A stretch of DNA of 64,000 bases from CAVVXN01 sp963772585 (GCA_963772585.1 CAVYXV010000002.1:806001-870000), one strand, 5' to 3'. Counted from the first letter of the stretch, positions 33,222 to 41,851 are shown. The notes: generated by a model from the sequence alone, not told the origin. Translations and numbers: made by a program.

Positions 33222-34031
33222 TCAACCGATGTAGGTGACAAGTGCGGCCTGAACGCCAACTCTCCACTTCGTGACTTTGAGATTGTCGCCGGAGCCCGAT
33301 ACCGTGATGTGCAGCGCGACCTTGACCCTCGCGAGTGTGCTGACGGCGTGCGGCAACGTGGTGCTGCCAAGGAACCTCCCCATCGTGTTGTTCGCATCTG
33401 GCAGCGGGGTGGCTGTGGTCTGCGTGGGGTTCTGCCACGTATACAGGCCGCTGAGGCGAACGTCAAACTCGTTCTCCTCCGTCTCAGGATCTGGATCCGG
33501 GTCCGGATCGACGGCGACGTCCGTCCAGTTTCCGGCACCGGACTTCGTCTGGACGACTGGCTTGTCATCCGTGACGACCACCGTTGGATGCCACCACCAC
33601 TCGGGGTCGGCGGCGTTCTTTATCGACGCGCTGCCGCTGGCTATCGATTGCATATTCCAATCGACCGTGATGGTGTCGTCGTTGGCTCCACCGGTGGCAC
33701 ACTTGTACCCGTTGATGACAGGGCCACTCTCGTTCACCGCTGTGATCGTACAGAGGATATACTGCTCCTCCATGCCGTCCGGGGCCCACAGGGCACCGTA
33801 CTCGCCTACGTTTCCTACCCACACCGGGGGACTTTCCCCGCCTCCACTGATCTCCCACGTGGTGAGCGGCCGCGCGACGCCACCAATCGCGCTACACGGG
33901 CACAGCGATGTTGTCGTCGGTGAAGCGTCTTCCCCCGCGTAGTGTCTCCATGTGTACCCCGCCGCCAATGGAACAAAGCACAGCAGAGCCATCACCACGA
34001 CCGCTAGCCCACGGCCCCCGATCGTCCTCAT
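33222..34031 (-). CDS. Exported protein of unknown function (cassette 2, gene 2)
   Basis: 269 residues from ATG at 34031 with a strong AAGGAGG. Signal peptide (GLAVVVMALLCFVPLAAGY). The mature part is beta-rich with many Thr/Asn/Asp, a DPDPDPDPETEE acidic linker at about residues 178-190, and a C-terminal VKVALHITVSGSGDNLKVTKWRVGVQAALV. No family recognised. It occupies the same slot as the glycine-rich protein of cassette 1 (sigma gene upstream, membrane-anchored protein downstream), although the two are unrelated in sequence. Composition is less GC-rich than the core genes, suggesting acquired DNA. Confidence 0.7.
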   Translation of the reverse strand: MRTIGGRGLAVVVMALLCFVPLAAGYTWRHYAGEDASPTTTSLCPCSAIGGVARPLTTWEISGGGESPPVWVGNVGEYGALWAPDGMEEQYILCTITAVNESGPVINGYKCATGGANDDTITVDWNMQSIASGSASIKNAADPEWWWHPTVVVTDDKPVVQTKSGAGNWTDVAVDPDPDPDPETEENEFDVRLSGLYTWQNPTQTTATPLPDANNTMGRFLGSTTLPHAVSTLARVKVALHITVSGSGDNLKVTKWRVGVQAALVTYIG

Positions 34032-34848
34032 CGTGTTTCCTCCTTCTCGCTGGCGCTCTTTCCCCTCCGGCCCCCGCGGCGCCGACACGGACGGCCGCTG
34101 CCGCCGACGGCCGCTCGGCAGAGGAGAACACCTCCTCTACTTCGTTAGTGACCTTCCGGGGGGGGGGGATAGTGGACCATGGGTTTCTGTCGGGCTCCCA
34201 GCCCCGCGGCCAGAGGGTGCGGGCGTCCCGGCTGTGGTCAAGCGCCCGGAGCAGGGCCCTTGCGAGGCGGATCAGTCGCTTGCACTCGGCGTCTCCGACG
34301 GGTCGCCACGCCTTCAGGAAGGAGCGGATCTCGCGCGGAGGGGCCCCGTTCGAGAGGCGAGTGACGATCTCCCGACATGGAGGCGGCAAGACGACGAGGT
34401 GGGCTCGGACCCGCCTGAGGGCCTCCCGCGCCTCCGCCGTCGCGCGGGGGTCGAAGCGCCGCGGAGCGGCCTGCAGGGCGAGTGCGACCGGGGCGGGGTA
34501 GGGCAGCCTCCTTCTCGACGACCGCTGGCGCTTCCTCCCACGCTCGCGCAACACGTTCCTGGCGATCGAGACGAGCAGCGTGAAGAGCTTGATGTGCGAC
34601 GCCGTCCTGAGGATCGCAGAGTCGCTCCCCCGCCCCGCGGCCCGCTCCATCACGTCCGCAAGGGACTCCACACGCTCGTTCTCGTCGAGGGGAACGAAAC
34701 CTCCCGCCGCCCGCAGAGCGGCGTCGCACGCATCCCCCAGGCAAGTCACCCGAACCGGGGAGGGTCGATTCAAGCATCTCACTGCCAACCCGAGTCGGCA
34801 GTGGCCGTACCCGGGGCAGAGGTCCTGGGCTGTGCCGTAGGCCTTCAC
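33892..34848 (-). CDS. Sigma-70-like (ECF) factor, copy B with frame-altered C-terminus (cassette 2, gene 1)
   Basis: 318 codons from GTG at 34848. Residues 1-233 are nearly identical to copy A, except for a cluster of changes at residues 24-63. The five N-terminal cysteines are kept. The C-tract here has 11 bases instead of 12, so the frame changes after WSTIPPP. Translation then runs 80 residues further, through the leader hairpin and 140 bases into the start of the exported-protein gene. The extension (RKVTNEVEEVFSSAERPSAAA) looks like translated non-coding DNA. With a 12-base tract this copy would stop as copy A does. It is either a phase-variable tract or a sequencing length error. Confidence 0.65.
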   Translation of the reverse strand: MKAYGTAQDLCPGYGHCRLGLAVRCLNRPSPVRVTCLGDACDAALRAAGGFVPLDENERVESLADVMERAAGRGSDSAILRTASHIKLFTLLVSIARNVLRERGRKRQRSSRRRLPYPAPVALALQAAPRRFDPRATAEAREALRRVRAHLVVLPPPCREIVTRLSNGAPPREIRSFLKAWRPVGDAECKRLIRLARALLRALDHSRDARTLWPRGWEPDRNPWSTIPPPRKVTNEVEEVFSSAERPSAAAAVRVGAAGAGGERAPARRRKHDEDDRGPWASGRGDGSAVLCSIGGGVHMETLRGGRRFTDDNIAVPV

Positions 34849-35040
34849 GGCCGGCGCCCGCGCGTTCGATGGCAGCCGGCAGACGAGGGGCGGTGGCTTC
34901 CGGCGCTCCGGGCACCTGCGTCAAGGGGTGTGCCGTCGCCGTCGCCCCTCGGAGCCGGCGACGGAGGAGAGGCGCAGGAGACCGCTTCTCTGCCTCACTC
35001 ACATCCCTCGACCATGCCGGGCAACGCGAACGGTGTCAAG
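34101..35040. repeat. Direct repeat copy B (0.94 kb) carrying a sigma-factor gene
   Basis: The partner of 29647-30594 in the same orientation, offset by about 4.45 kb. It ends sharply at 35040 (copy A diverges at the matching point, 30594). Recombination between the copies would delete or duplicate a whole cassette. Confidence 0.9.
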
Positions 35041-35375
35041 ACCCTACGAGTCACGGGAGCCGTGGCCCGAGGGCCGCGGCTCTCGAGGGCACCGCTCCCG
35101 AGCGCGGGACCCGCCCCCGCTTCCCCATGATGGCACGAGCCCTCCGGTCCGCGTCCCGCGACGAGGGTCTTCCAACGTAGCGGGGCGTTCTCGCCTCGGC
35201 CGCCCTCCATGGTGGACACGAACCGTCTCCGGGCCACTATCCCCCCCCCCGCGGAATGTCACCAATGGAGTAGAGGGGCGTTCTCCTCTGCCGAGCGGAC
35301 GCCGGCGGGAGCAGCCGTCGGGCGCGTTGCCCCTCCTGTCGATTCGCGAGACCCATGGGAGAAGGGAGGCGTAGG
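35041..35375. other. Gene-free region with inverted, diverged copies of the cassette leader
   Basis: No supportable gene. 35234-35308 is an inverted, diverged copy of the leader found at 29647-29722 and 34101-34175, including a C10 tract at 35241-35250 and the CTCCTCTGCCGAGCGG block. A shorter, more degenerate similarity (GGGGCGTTCTCGCCTCGGCCG) lies near 35180-35203. This places the leader directly upstream of the plus-strand TSP3 protein gene, as in the other two cassettes, but the sigma gene itself is missing. Confidence 0.6.
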
Positions 35376-36914
35376 ATGACCGGGTTCCTTCGCCGGCGCT
35401 ACCGACTCGTGCTCGTCGGGCTCCTGGCCGCGATCGCGAGCATTGCCGTGGCTCTGTGGCCCCCTTCCTCGAAGAGCAACACCGCACGGGACAAGCCGAG
35501 GATCGGGAAGGACGTCCGCGCCGGGGTCCAACAGGAGGGGCGCCGGCTCACCGGGCACCCCATCGACGTGAAGCGCGGGGCGGAGGGCGATGCAGGGCAC
35601 CACGGAGCTGCGGCGGGGACAGGCTCCGGATCGACGACCGCGGCCCCCGCACAGGCCTTCGGTGAAGGATGGGACACCGCGAGTGGCCGGCTGCTGGAGA
35701 ACCCGGATCGAGGTTCTCGTCGGAAGTATCCGTTCCTGTTCACCGGCATCGTGAGCAAGAACCTCGCGATTCGCTCGGGGGGCGAGCGCGTTTCGAAGAT
35801 CCTCCTTCGGGAGGCGGCGGGCCGCGATCTGGGCCTCGAGATCGGAGGCCGATACGACCTGGTCGGCCGCGTGTCCGACACCGGGGAAGCGAAGACGTTC
35901 ACCGCCATGAAGGTGACGGGGACGCTGACGCTCCAGCAGTTGGTGGTCCTCGACCCGCCTGCGGACACCGATGGCGATGGCAAGTACGACTTCTGCGACG
36001 AGGACATCGACGGGGACGGCACCGACAACGGGAGCGATGATGACGTGGATGGGGATGGGACGCCGAACGGAAGCGACAACGATGTAGATGGGGACGGAAT
36101 CGCGAACGGAAGCGACCCCGATATCGACGGAGATCACGTGCCGAACACGGGCGACGGGGACATGGACGGAGACGGCTACGCCAACGGTAGCGATCCCGAC
36201 ATGGACGGAGACGGCAGCCCAAACGGCCAGGGAGACTCGGACATCGATGGGGATGGCATCCTGAATGCTGCCGACAGCGACATGGATGGGGACGGACGGC
36301 CAAACAGCAGCGATCCGGACATCGATGGAGATGGGAGCCCGAACGGCACCGATCAGGACGACGACGGAGACGGGATCCTCAACGGGAGCGATCCCTACCC
36401 GAGCGGCAACGAGCCGCCCGCCGACACGGATGGGGATGGCAAGCCGAACACGGCGGACGACGACATCGATGGGGACGGGACGAAGAACGGTGCCGACAGC
36501 GACGTCGATGGGGATGGCACGCCGAACGGGAGCGATGACGACGTGGATGACGATGGCACGCGCAATGGCTGGGACTCGGACGTCGACAACGACGGTCAGG
36601 CGAACCAGGGCGACAGCGACATCGACGGGGATGGCTTCGCAGGAGGCAACGACAACGACGAGGACGGCGAGGGAATCGCGGACGACAGCGACGGCGACAT
36701 GGACGGGGATGGAACCCCCAACGACCAGGACTCCGACATCGATGGGGACGGAATCCCCAACAACCAGGACTCGGACATGGATGGAGACGGCTACAACAAC
36801 ACGTCAGCCGGGGAGACGAACACCGACGACGACTGCATGCCGAACGACATCGACCCGGACGACGACAACGACGGGATTCCCGACGGCGACGACCCGACGC
36901 CCCAGGGCCCGTAG
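35376..36914 (+). CDS. Membrane-anchored thrombospondin-type-3-like calcium-repeat protein
   Basis: 512 residues from ATG at 35376 with GGGAGG upstream; the in-frame ATG at 35355 is less well placed. A basic head and one N-terminal membrane helix (LVLVGLLAAIASIAVALW) are followed by a linker. A small beta region (about residues 115-195, YPFLFTGIVSKN...MKVTGTLTLQQLVVLD) leads to about 300 residues of D-x-D-G-D-G-x-x-N repeats (DIDGDGTDNGSD, DMDGDGYANGSD). These are thrombospondin type 3-like Ca2+-binding repeats. The end is DPTPQGP. The domain should be outside the inner membrane and fold on calcium. Its upstream DNA is an inverted copy of the sigma-cassette leader. Confidence 0.8.
   Translation: MTGFLRRRYRLVLVGLLAAIASIAVALWPPSSKSNTARDKPRIGKDVRAGVQQEGRRLTGHPIDVKRGAEGDAGHHGAAAGTGSGSTTAAPAQAFGEGWDTASGRLLENPDRGSRRKYPFLFTGIVSKNLAIRSGGERVSKILLREAAGRDLGLEIGGRYDLVGRVSDTGEAKTFTAMKVTGTLTLQQLVVLDPPADTDGDGKYDFCDEDIDGDGTDNGSDDDVDGDGTPNGSDNDVDGDGIANGSDPDIDGDHVPNTGDGDMDGDGYANGSDPDMDGDGSPNGQGDSDIDGDGILNAADSDMDGDGRPNSSDPDIDGDGSPNGTDQDDDGDGILNGSDPYPSGNEPPADTDGDGKPNTADDDIDGDGTKNGADSDVDGDGTPNGSDDDVDDDGTRNGWDSDVDNDGQANQGDSDIDGDGFAGGNDNDEDGEGIADDSDGDMDGDGTPNDQDSDIDGDGIPNNQDSDMDGDGYNNTSAGETNTDDDCMPNDIDPDDDNDGIPDGDDPTPQGP
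35961..36900 (+). repeat. Short-unit tandem repeats coding Ca-binding motifs
   Basis: Degenerate 36-39 base units built on GACATCGATGGGGATGG-like blocks, coding the D-x-D-G-D-G motifs of the TSP3-like protein. The most regular part is 36000-36560. Copy-number change between strains is expected. Confidence 0.7.
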
Positions 36915-37285
36915 GCCGTGGCCGGATGCGAGTCTTGGAAGAGGCGCCTCGTGGCCGTCGTCTTCGAGCGCCACGGTCGCTCCAGCTCGACGACCTCCCT
37001 TTCGATCCGGCAGGACTCCTTGATGGACGCCAACAGGCACAGGAGGAGCATTCACGCTGTCCCTGACCTGGTAGACACGCCGCCTGGTATGCGCCCCGCC
37101 TGCGGCGCGCTCCACGGGCACTCGACCGCGGAGCACCGCATCGCGGCCGGCGTGGGAAACGCCCTCCATCCTTCCGGTGGCGACAACATGGCCGGGAGGG
37201 CAGGCAGGGGACCCGAGCGGCGCGACAAGGGCGCCGGATGCCGCTTCTCCGTCTCCCCATTCCCATCCTCGGCACCGCCGGGGAA
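36915..37285. other. Intergenic region without supportable gene
   Basis: 371 bases between the convergent TSP3 gene and metH. Short frames exist on both strands but lack ribosome sites and recognisable motifs. I see no clear terminator. Confidence 0.4.
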
Positions 37286-40200
37286 TCAGACCGCGAAGTA
37301 GCGGGCGGCGGGGTGGTGGACGACCAGGGCGGAGACGCTCGCCTCGGGGTCCATCATGAAGCCCTCGGTCAGCGCGACGCCGATGACGGACGGGTCGAGG
37401 AGGTCGAAGAGCTTCCGCTGGTCTTCCAGATCGGGACAGGCGGGGTAGCCGAAGGAGTAGCGGCAACCGCGATACGCGCATCGGAAGCGGTCGGCCATCG
37501 TCGTGCCGTCGGGGTCGGGGAAGCCCCACAGAGCGCGCATCCTCGCGTGGAGCCACTCCGCGGCGCCTTCCGCCGTCTCGACGGCCAGCGCACCCAGCGC
37601 GTGGCTCTCGAGGTAGCGGCCGTCCTCGCGGAGCTGGCTCACGCGTTCGCGGATCCCGTGTCCCGCGGTGACGACGAAGAGGCCGAGGTGGTCGGTCTCG
37701 CCGTCCGGCGCGACGAAGTCGGCGACGGAGAGCCCGTCCCCGCGCGTCTGGCGCGGGAAGTCGAAGAGGGTGCGCTCCGTCCCGGTCCCGGGATCGAGGA
37801 CGTGGACACGGTCGCCCTCGCGCCGGACCGGGAAGAACCGGTAGATCGCGGAGACGACCATGGTGCCGCCCTGGGCGATGGCCTTCACGTCGTCCACGGC
37901 GCGGACGAGCATGGCCGCCTTCGGATCGCCCTCGCGGATCGCCTTCGCCACGTTCCCGCGCAGGCCCAGGTGCTTCCCGTAGAGCATCTGCGGGTTGACC
38001 CAGGGCCAGACCTCGTCGAGGTCCACGGACGGCAGGACCACGCGCTCCGTGGGCGGCGCGCTGGGGCGCTCGACGGTGGCGACGGCGGCCGGGGCACGAG
38101 GCGCGGGCGCGGGCCGGCTCGTTCCGGCCTTCGCTGCGCGGGCGCGCTCGGCCTTCTCGCGGTGGACGGTCAGTTCCTCCAGCAGCGGGCCGCGGCGGTC
38201 CGGCGCGACGAAGCGGCGCGCGAGGTCGAGCCCGTGCATCGCGTCGCGGGCGTAGGCGACGGGCGCGCCGTAGGCGGGGGCGATCCGCCCGTAGGTGAAG
38301 GCGGGCGAGAGAGCCGCGCCGCCGACCAGCAGCGGCACCTCGATCCCGGCCTCGCGCAGGTCCTCGGCGGTCGTGACCATCATCTGCGCGCTCTTGACGA
38401 GCAGGCCCGAGAGGCCGATCAGGTCGGGCCCATGCTCCTGCACGGCCTCGATCAGGCGCTCGCTCGGGATCTTGATGCCCAGGTTCACGACCTCGAAGCC
38501 GTTGTTCGTGAGCACGATGTCCACGAGGTTCTTGCCGATGTCGTGGACGTCGCCCTTCACGGTGGCGAGGACGATCCTGCCGAGGCGCGACGCGGCCGCC
38601 TTCTCCATGTGCGGCTCGAGGAAGGCGACCGCCGCCTTCATCGCGGAAGCGCTCTGGAGCACCTCGGCCACGATCAGCTCGTTCGCGTTGAAGAGGCGGC
38701 CCACCTCCTCCATGCCGGCCATGAGGGGACCGTTCACGACGTCGAGCGCGGTCGCGTACTCGTCGCTCTCGAGCGCGAGGCTCAGGTCGTCCTCCAGGCC
38801 GTCCTTGGTGCCCTCGATCACGTAGGCGGCGAGGCGGTCGGGCAGCGGGAGCTTCCGCTTCTCCGTCCGCGCCTGGGGAGCGCGCTCCCGGAAGTGCGCG
38901 CTGAACGCCCCGATCGGGTCGTCGCCGCGCCAGCGGAGGAGGTCCTCGGAGAGCCGGCGCTCGTCCTCCGGGATCGACGGGTAGCGCTGCATGCGCTCGC
39001 TGTTCACGATCGCGAGGTCGAGCCCCGCCTGGGTCGCGTGGTAGAGGAAGACCGAGTTCAGGACCTCGCGGCCGGCGGGCGGGAGCCCGAAGCTCACGTT
39101 GCTGACGCCCAGCACCGTCTTCGTGTTCGGGAAGCGCTCCTTGAGCGCGCGGACGCCGTCGATGGTCATCCAGGCGCTTCCGACGTAGGCCTCGTCGCCC
39201 GTGCCGCACGGGAAGACCAGCGCGTCCCAGACGATGTCCTCCTCCGGGACGCCGAAGTCCCGGGTGAGGATCCGGTGGGAGCGCTCGGCGATCGCCAGCT
39301 TGCGCTCGACCGTCACGGCCATGCCCTGGACGGGGTCCTCGTCGATCAGGCCGACGACCAGCGCCGCGCCGTAGCGGCGCGCGAGGGGGACGACCTTCTC
39401 GAAACGATCGAGGCCGTCCTCCAGGTTCACGCTGTTGAGCAAGGCCTTCCCCTGGCACCAGGTGAGCGCCCGCTCCATGACCGCCGCGTCGGTCGTGTCG
39501 ATCACGAGCGGCACCTTGACCATCCGCGTGAGGTGGGCCAGGAAGGCGTCCATGTCGCCGGCCTCGTCCGCGTCCGGGTCCTGCAGGCAGACGTCCACGA
39601 GGTGTGCGCCGCCCTTCACCTGCGCGCGACCGATCTCCGCGGCCTCCTCGAAGCGGCGCTCCTGCACGAGGCGCTTGAAGCGGCGACTGCCCAACACGTT
39701 CGTCCGCTCGCCGATCACGGCGGGGCGGAGGTCGTCGGTGATCTCCAGCGCCTCGATCCCGCTCAGCCACGTTCCCCGTCGTCTCGAGACGGCGCGCGGC
39801 GACAGCCCTCGCACCCGCTCGGCGATCCGCCGGACGTGGGCGGGCGTGGTCCCGCAGCACCCGCCGGCGAGGTTCAGCCAGCCGTGCTCGGCGAAGCGCC
39901 GGATTGCCGCGGCCAGCTCCTCCGGTCCCTCCGGATAGACGCCGTCCTCGTCGGGGAGGCCCGCGTTGGGCACGCAGGCCACGCGCGTCCGCGCCATCGC
40001 CGCGAGGCTCCGGAGGTGATCCGTCATGAACTCGGGGCCGGTGGCGCAGTTGAGACCCAGGTAGAGGAGGTCCCGGTGCTCCAGGCTCACGGCCAGGGCG
40101 TCGGTGTCCTGGCCGGCGAGCATCGTGCCCGTGGGCTCGATCGTGCCGGAGACCGCGACGGGGAGGACGCGGCCGGTCAGGGCCATCGCCTCGTCGATGG

Positions 40201-40759
40201 CGAGGAGGCCCGCCTTGACGTTTCGCGTGTCCTGGCAGGTCTCGAGGAGGAGGTAGTCAGCGCCGCCCTCGACGAGGCCGATCGCCTGCTCGCGAAACGT
40301 CGCGACCAGCGCCTCGAAGGTGATGCCGCCCGTGACGGAGATCGCCTTGGTGGTGGGCCCCATCGATCCGGCGACGAAGCGGAGGCCCCCGTGGGCCTCG
40401 TCGAACGCGCGGCACGCCTCGCGGGCGATGCGCGCGGCCTCGCGGTTGATCGCGCGCGCCTGGTCCTCGAGGCCGTATTCGCCGAGCACGAGCGGGGTCG
40501 CCCCGAAGGTGTTCGTCTCGACGATGTCGCAACCCGCGTCGAGGTAGCGGTCGTGGAGGCGGCGCACGACGTCGGGGCGCGTGCGTACGAGGTGCTCGTT
40601 GCAGCCCTGGTACGAGGCTGCCCCGAAGTCGGCCGGGCCGAGGTCCTCCGCCTGGAACGCCGTGCCCGTCGCGCCGTCGAGGACCAGGATCCGCTCGTCC
40701 AGGGCGCGGAGGAGGGCGCGCGAGCGTCGCGTGGCGTCGGCGGGATCGGGGGTGCTCAT
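37286..40759 (-). CDS. metH: Cobalamin-dependent methionine synthase
   Basis: 1157 residues from ATG at 40759. Transfers methyl from methyltetrahydrofolate to homocysteine. All four modules are present. Homocysteine-binding barrel: LDGATGTAFQ, zinc Cys in LGLNCATGP and GGCCGTTP. Pterin-binding barrel: IGERTNVLGSRRFK, ALLNSVNLEDG. Cobalamin domain: cap YATALDVVNGPLMAGMEEVGRLF, base-off His in GDVHDIGKN, VGGAALSPAF. The C-terminal activation domain, which binds SAM, includes FRCAYRGCRYSFGYPACPD and GFMMDPEASVSALVVHHP. A Pro/Ala linker at about residues 880-905 separates B12 and activation domains. Its start overlaps the stop of the upstream ArsR-methyltransferase gene. Confidence 0.96.
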   Translation of the reverse strand: MSTPDPADATRRSRALLRALDERILVLDGATGTAFQAEDLGPADFGAASYQGCNEHLVRTRPDVVRRLHDRYLDAGCDIVETNTFGATPLVLGEYGLEDQARAINREAARIAREACRAFDEAHGGLRFVAGSMGPTTKAISVTGGITFEALVATFREQAIGLVEGGADYLLLETCQDTRNVKAGLLAIDEAMALTGRVLPVAVSGTIEPTGTMLAGQDTDALAVSLEHRDLLYLGLNCATGPEFMTDHLRSLAAMARTRVACVPNAGLPDEDGVYPEGPEELAAAIRRFAEHGWLNLAGGCCGTTPAHVRRIAERVRGLSPRAVSRRRGTWLSGIEALEITDDLRPAVIGERTNVLGSRRFKRLVQERRFEEAAEIGRAQVKGGAHLVDVCLQDPDADEAGDMDAFLAHLTRMVKVPLVIDTTDAAVMERALTWCQGKALLNSVNLEDGLDRFEKVVPLARRYGAALVVGLIDEDPVQGMAVTVERKLAIAERSHRILTRDFGVPEEDIVWDALVFPCGTGDEAYVGSAWMTIDGVRALKERFPNTKTVLGVSNVSFGLPPAGREVLNSVFLYHATQAGLDLAIVNSERMQRYPSIPEDERRLSEDLLRWRGDDPIGAFSAHFRERAPQARTEKRKLPLPDRLAAYVIEGTKDGLEDDLSLALESDEYATALDVVNGPLMAGMEEVGRLFNANELIVAEVLQSASAMKAAVAFLEPHMEKAAASRLGRIVLATVKGDVHDIGKNLVDIVLTNNGFEVVNLGIKIPSERLIEAVQEHGPDLIGLSGLLVKSAQMMVTTAEDLREAGIEVPLLVGGAALSPAFTYGRIAPAYGAPVAYARDAMHGLDLARRFVAPDRRGPLLEELTVHREKAERARAAKAGTSRPAPAPRAPAAVATVERPSAPPTERVVLPSVDLDEVWPWVNPQMLYGKHLGLRGNVAKAIREGDPKAAMLVRAVDDVKAIAQGGTMVVSAIYRFFPVRREGDRVHVLDPGTGTERTLFDFPRQTRGDGLSVADFVAPDGETDHLGLFVVTAGHGIRERVSQLREDGRYLESHALGALAVETAEGAAEWLHARMRALWGFPDPDGTTMADRFRCAYRGCRYSFGYPACPDLEDQRKLFDLLDPSVIGVALTEGFMMDPEASVSALVVHHPAARYFAV

Positions 40760-41709
40760 GACGACGTCCTCCGCCCATCCTCGCGCTTCACGCCCGACGC
40801 GACCAGCACGACGAAGGGGTTCCCACGACGGCGGGCGGCCTCTTCGATCCTCACCTCCACCAGCCCGGCTTCGGACAGCCAGACGGCCACGCGGTCCTCG
40901 TCGAAGCCGAGCCAGCGGTGGCCCAGGCGCTCGACGACCCACGCTTCCTCGTGCACCAGGAGGTCGAGGACGAGCACGCGGCCGCCGGGTCGCGTCACGC
41001 GCGCCGCCTCACGGACGGCCGCCGCGGGATCCGCCTGGGCGTGGAGCGTCTGGGAGAGGAGCGCGAGGTCCACGTGCGCCTCGGGGAGCGGGACGGCGGC
41101 GAGGTCCCCACGCATCCAGGTCACGTTCTTGCCGCCGGCCTTGCGGGCGAGGGCGCGGGCGCGCCGCAGCGCCGCGGGGTCGGGGTCGATCCCGACGACG
41201 CGCGCGGCCCACCGGGCCACCTCCAGCGTCAGGGCGCCGTCGCCGCAGCCGAGATCCGCCACGACGAGCGGCAAAACGAGGTGACCGAGCGCACGGGCCC
41301 AGGCCGACCACGACCGTCCGGGCTCCGCTCGTCCCTTCCGGGCGCTCCCCCACCCGACGCGCCGCTCCTCCCGCTCGCGGAGGACCGTGGCGAGGCGTGC
41401 GTCGTCGCCGTCGCGGTCGGGAGCGCGAGCGAGCCGCGCGCGGATCGGCGGCCACACGGCGCCCAACGCCGCGCCCTCCTCCGGGGCGAGCGCGAGCCAC
41501 GTCCAGCCGCCCTCGCGGCTCTCGACGAGCAGCCCGCCCTCGCGGAGCTTCTTCACGTGGCGGGAGATCGACGACTGGGCGAGGCCCAGGACCCGGACGA
41601 GCTCGCTCAGGTTGAGCCGTTCCCGGGCGAGCACGCGGAGGATCCGCAGCCGCGCCTCGTCGCCGAGGAGGCGGAACCGGTCCGCGTCCGAGGGGGCGGC
41701 ACCATTCAT
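40756..41709 (-). CDS. ArsR-family regulator fused to a SAM-dependent methyltransferase-like domain (SahR-like)
   Basis: 317 residues from ATG at 41709. N-terminal winged helix of the ArsR class: RFRLLGDEARLRILRVLARERLNLSELVRVLGLAQSSISRHVKKLREGGLLVE. The C-terminal Rossmann methyltransferase fold shows VADLGCGDGALTLEVARWAARVVGIDPDP, the MRGDLAAVPLPEAHVDLALLSQTLHA segment and RPGGRVLVLDLL. The same architecture is known in SahR regulators, which sense S-adenosylhomocysteine and control methionine-cycle genes. The ATGA overlap with metH makes that assignment attractive. A 9-base inverted repeat overlaps its own start codon, pointing to autoregulation of the regulator-metH operon. Confidence 0.85.
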   Translation of the reverse strand: MNGAAPSDADRFRLLGDEARLRILRVLARERLNLSELVRVLGLAQSSISRHVKKLREGGLLVESREGGWTWLALAPEEGAALGAVWPPIRARLARAPDRDGDDARLATVLREREERRVGWGSARKGRAEPGRSWSAWARALGHLVLPLVVADLGCGDGALTLEVARWAARVVGIDPDPAALRRARALARKAGGKNVTWMRGDLAAVPLPEAHVDLALLSQTLHAQADPAAAVREAARVTRPGGRVLVLDLLVHEEAWVVERLGHRWLGFDEDRVAVWLSEAGLVEVRIEEAARRRGNPFVVLVASGVKREDGRRTSS

Positions 41710-41736
41710 ATCGATGGTTGTCGATGTATCGATATG
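41707..41736 (-). promoter_or_regulatory. Inverted-repeat operator over the start of the ArsR-methyltransferase gene
   Basis: CATATCGAT (41707-41715) and ATCGATATG (41728-41736) form a perfect 9-base inverted repeat with a 12-base spacer, which holds another TCGAT. AT-rich against a GC-rich background and covering the start codon region, it is a good candidate ArsR-family operator for the regulator-metH operon. Confidence 0.7.
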
Positions 41737-41851
41737 GGGAGGCTAGCCGCCGCCGACCGGTCGGGCGAACGAAACCGGCGGCGGACCCCCTACGAGGCCC
41801 GCCGCCGGAAGGCGGGGGGGATCCGGGGATCCCCCCGGACGCGAACCAGGC

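Noticed and set aside
33892..34157. The 80-residue C-terminal extension of sigma copy B as a real domain
   Set aside because: It arises from a one-base tract difference, reads through the leader hairpin, overlaps the next gene's start and has low-complexity composition.
36265..37275. Arg/Thr-rich frames on both strands over the TSP3 repeats
   Set aside because: They are out-of-frame readings of the short DNA repeats coding D-x-D-G-D-G.
36918..37301. 127-codon plus-strand frame between the TSP3 gene and metH
   Set aside because: No ribosome site, no recognisable fold, odd composition, and it overlaps the metH 3' end.
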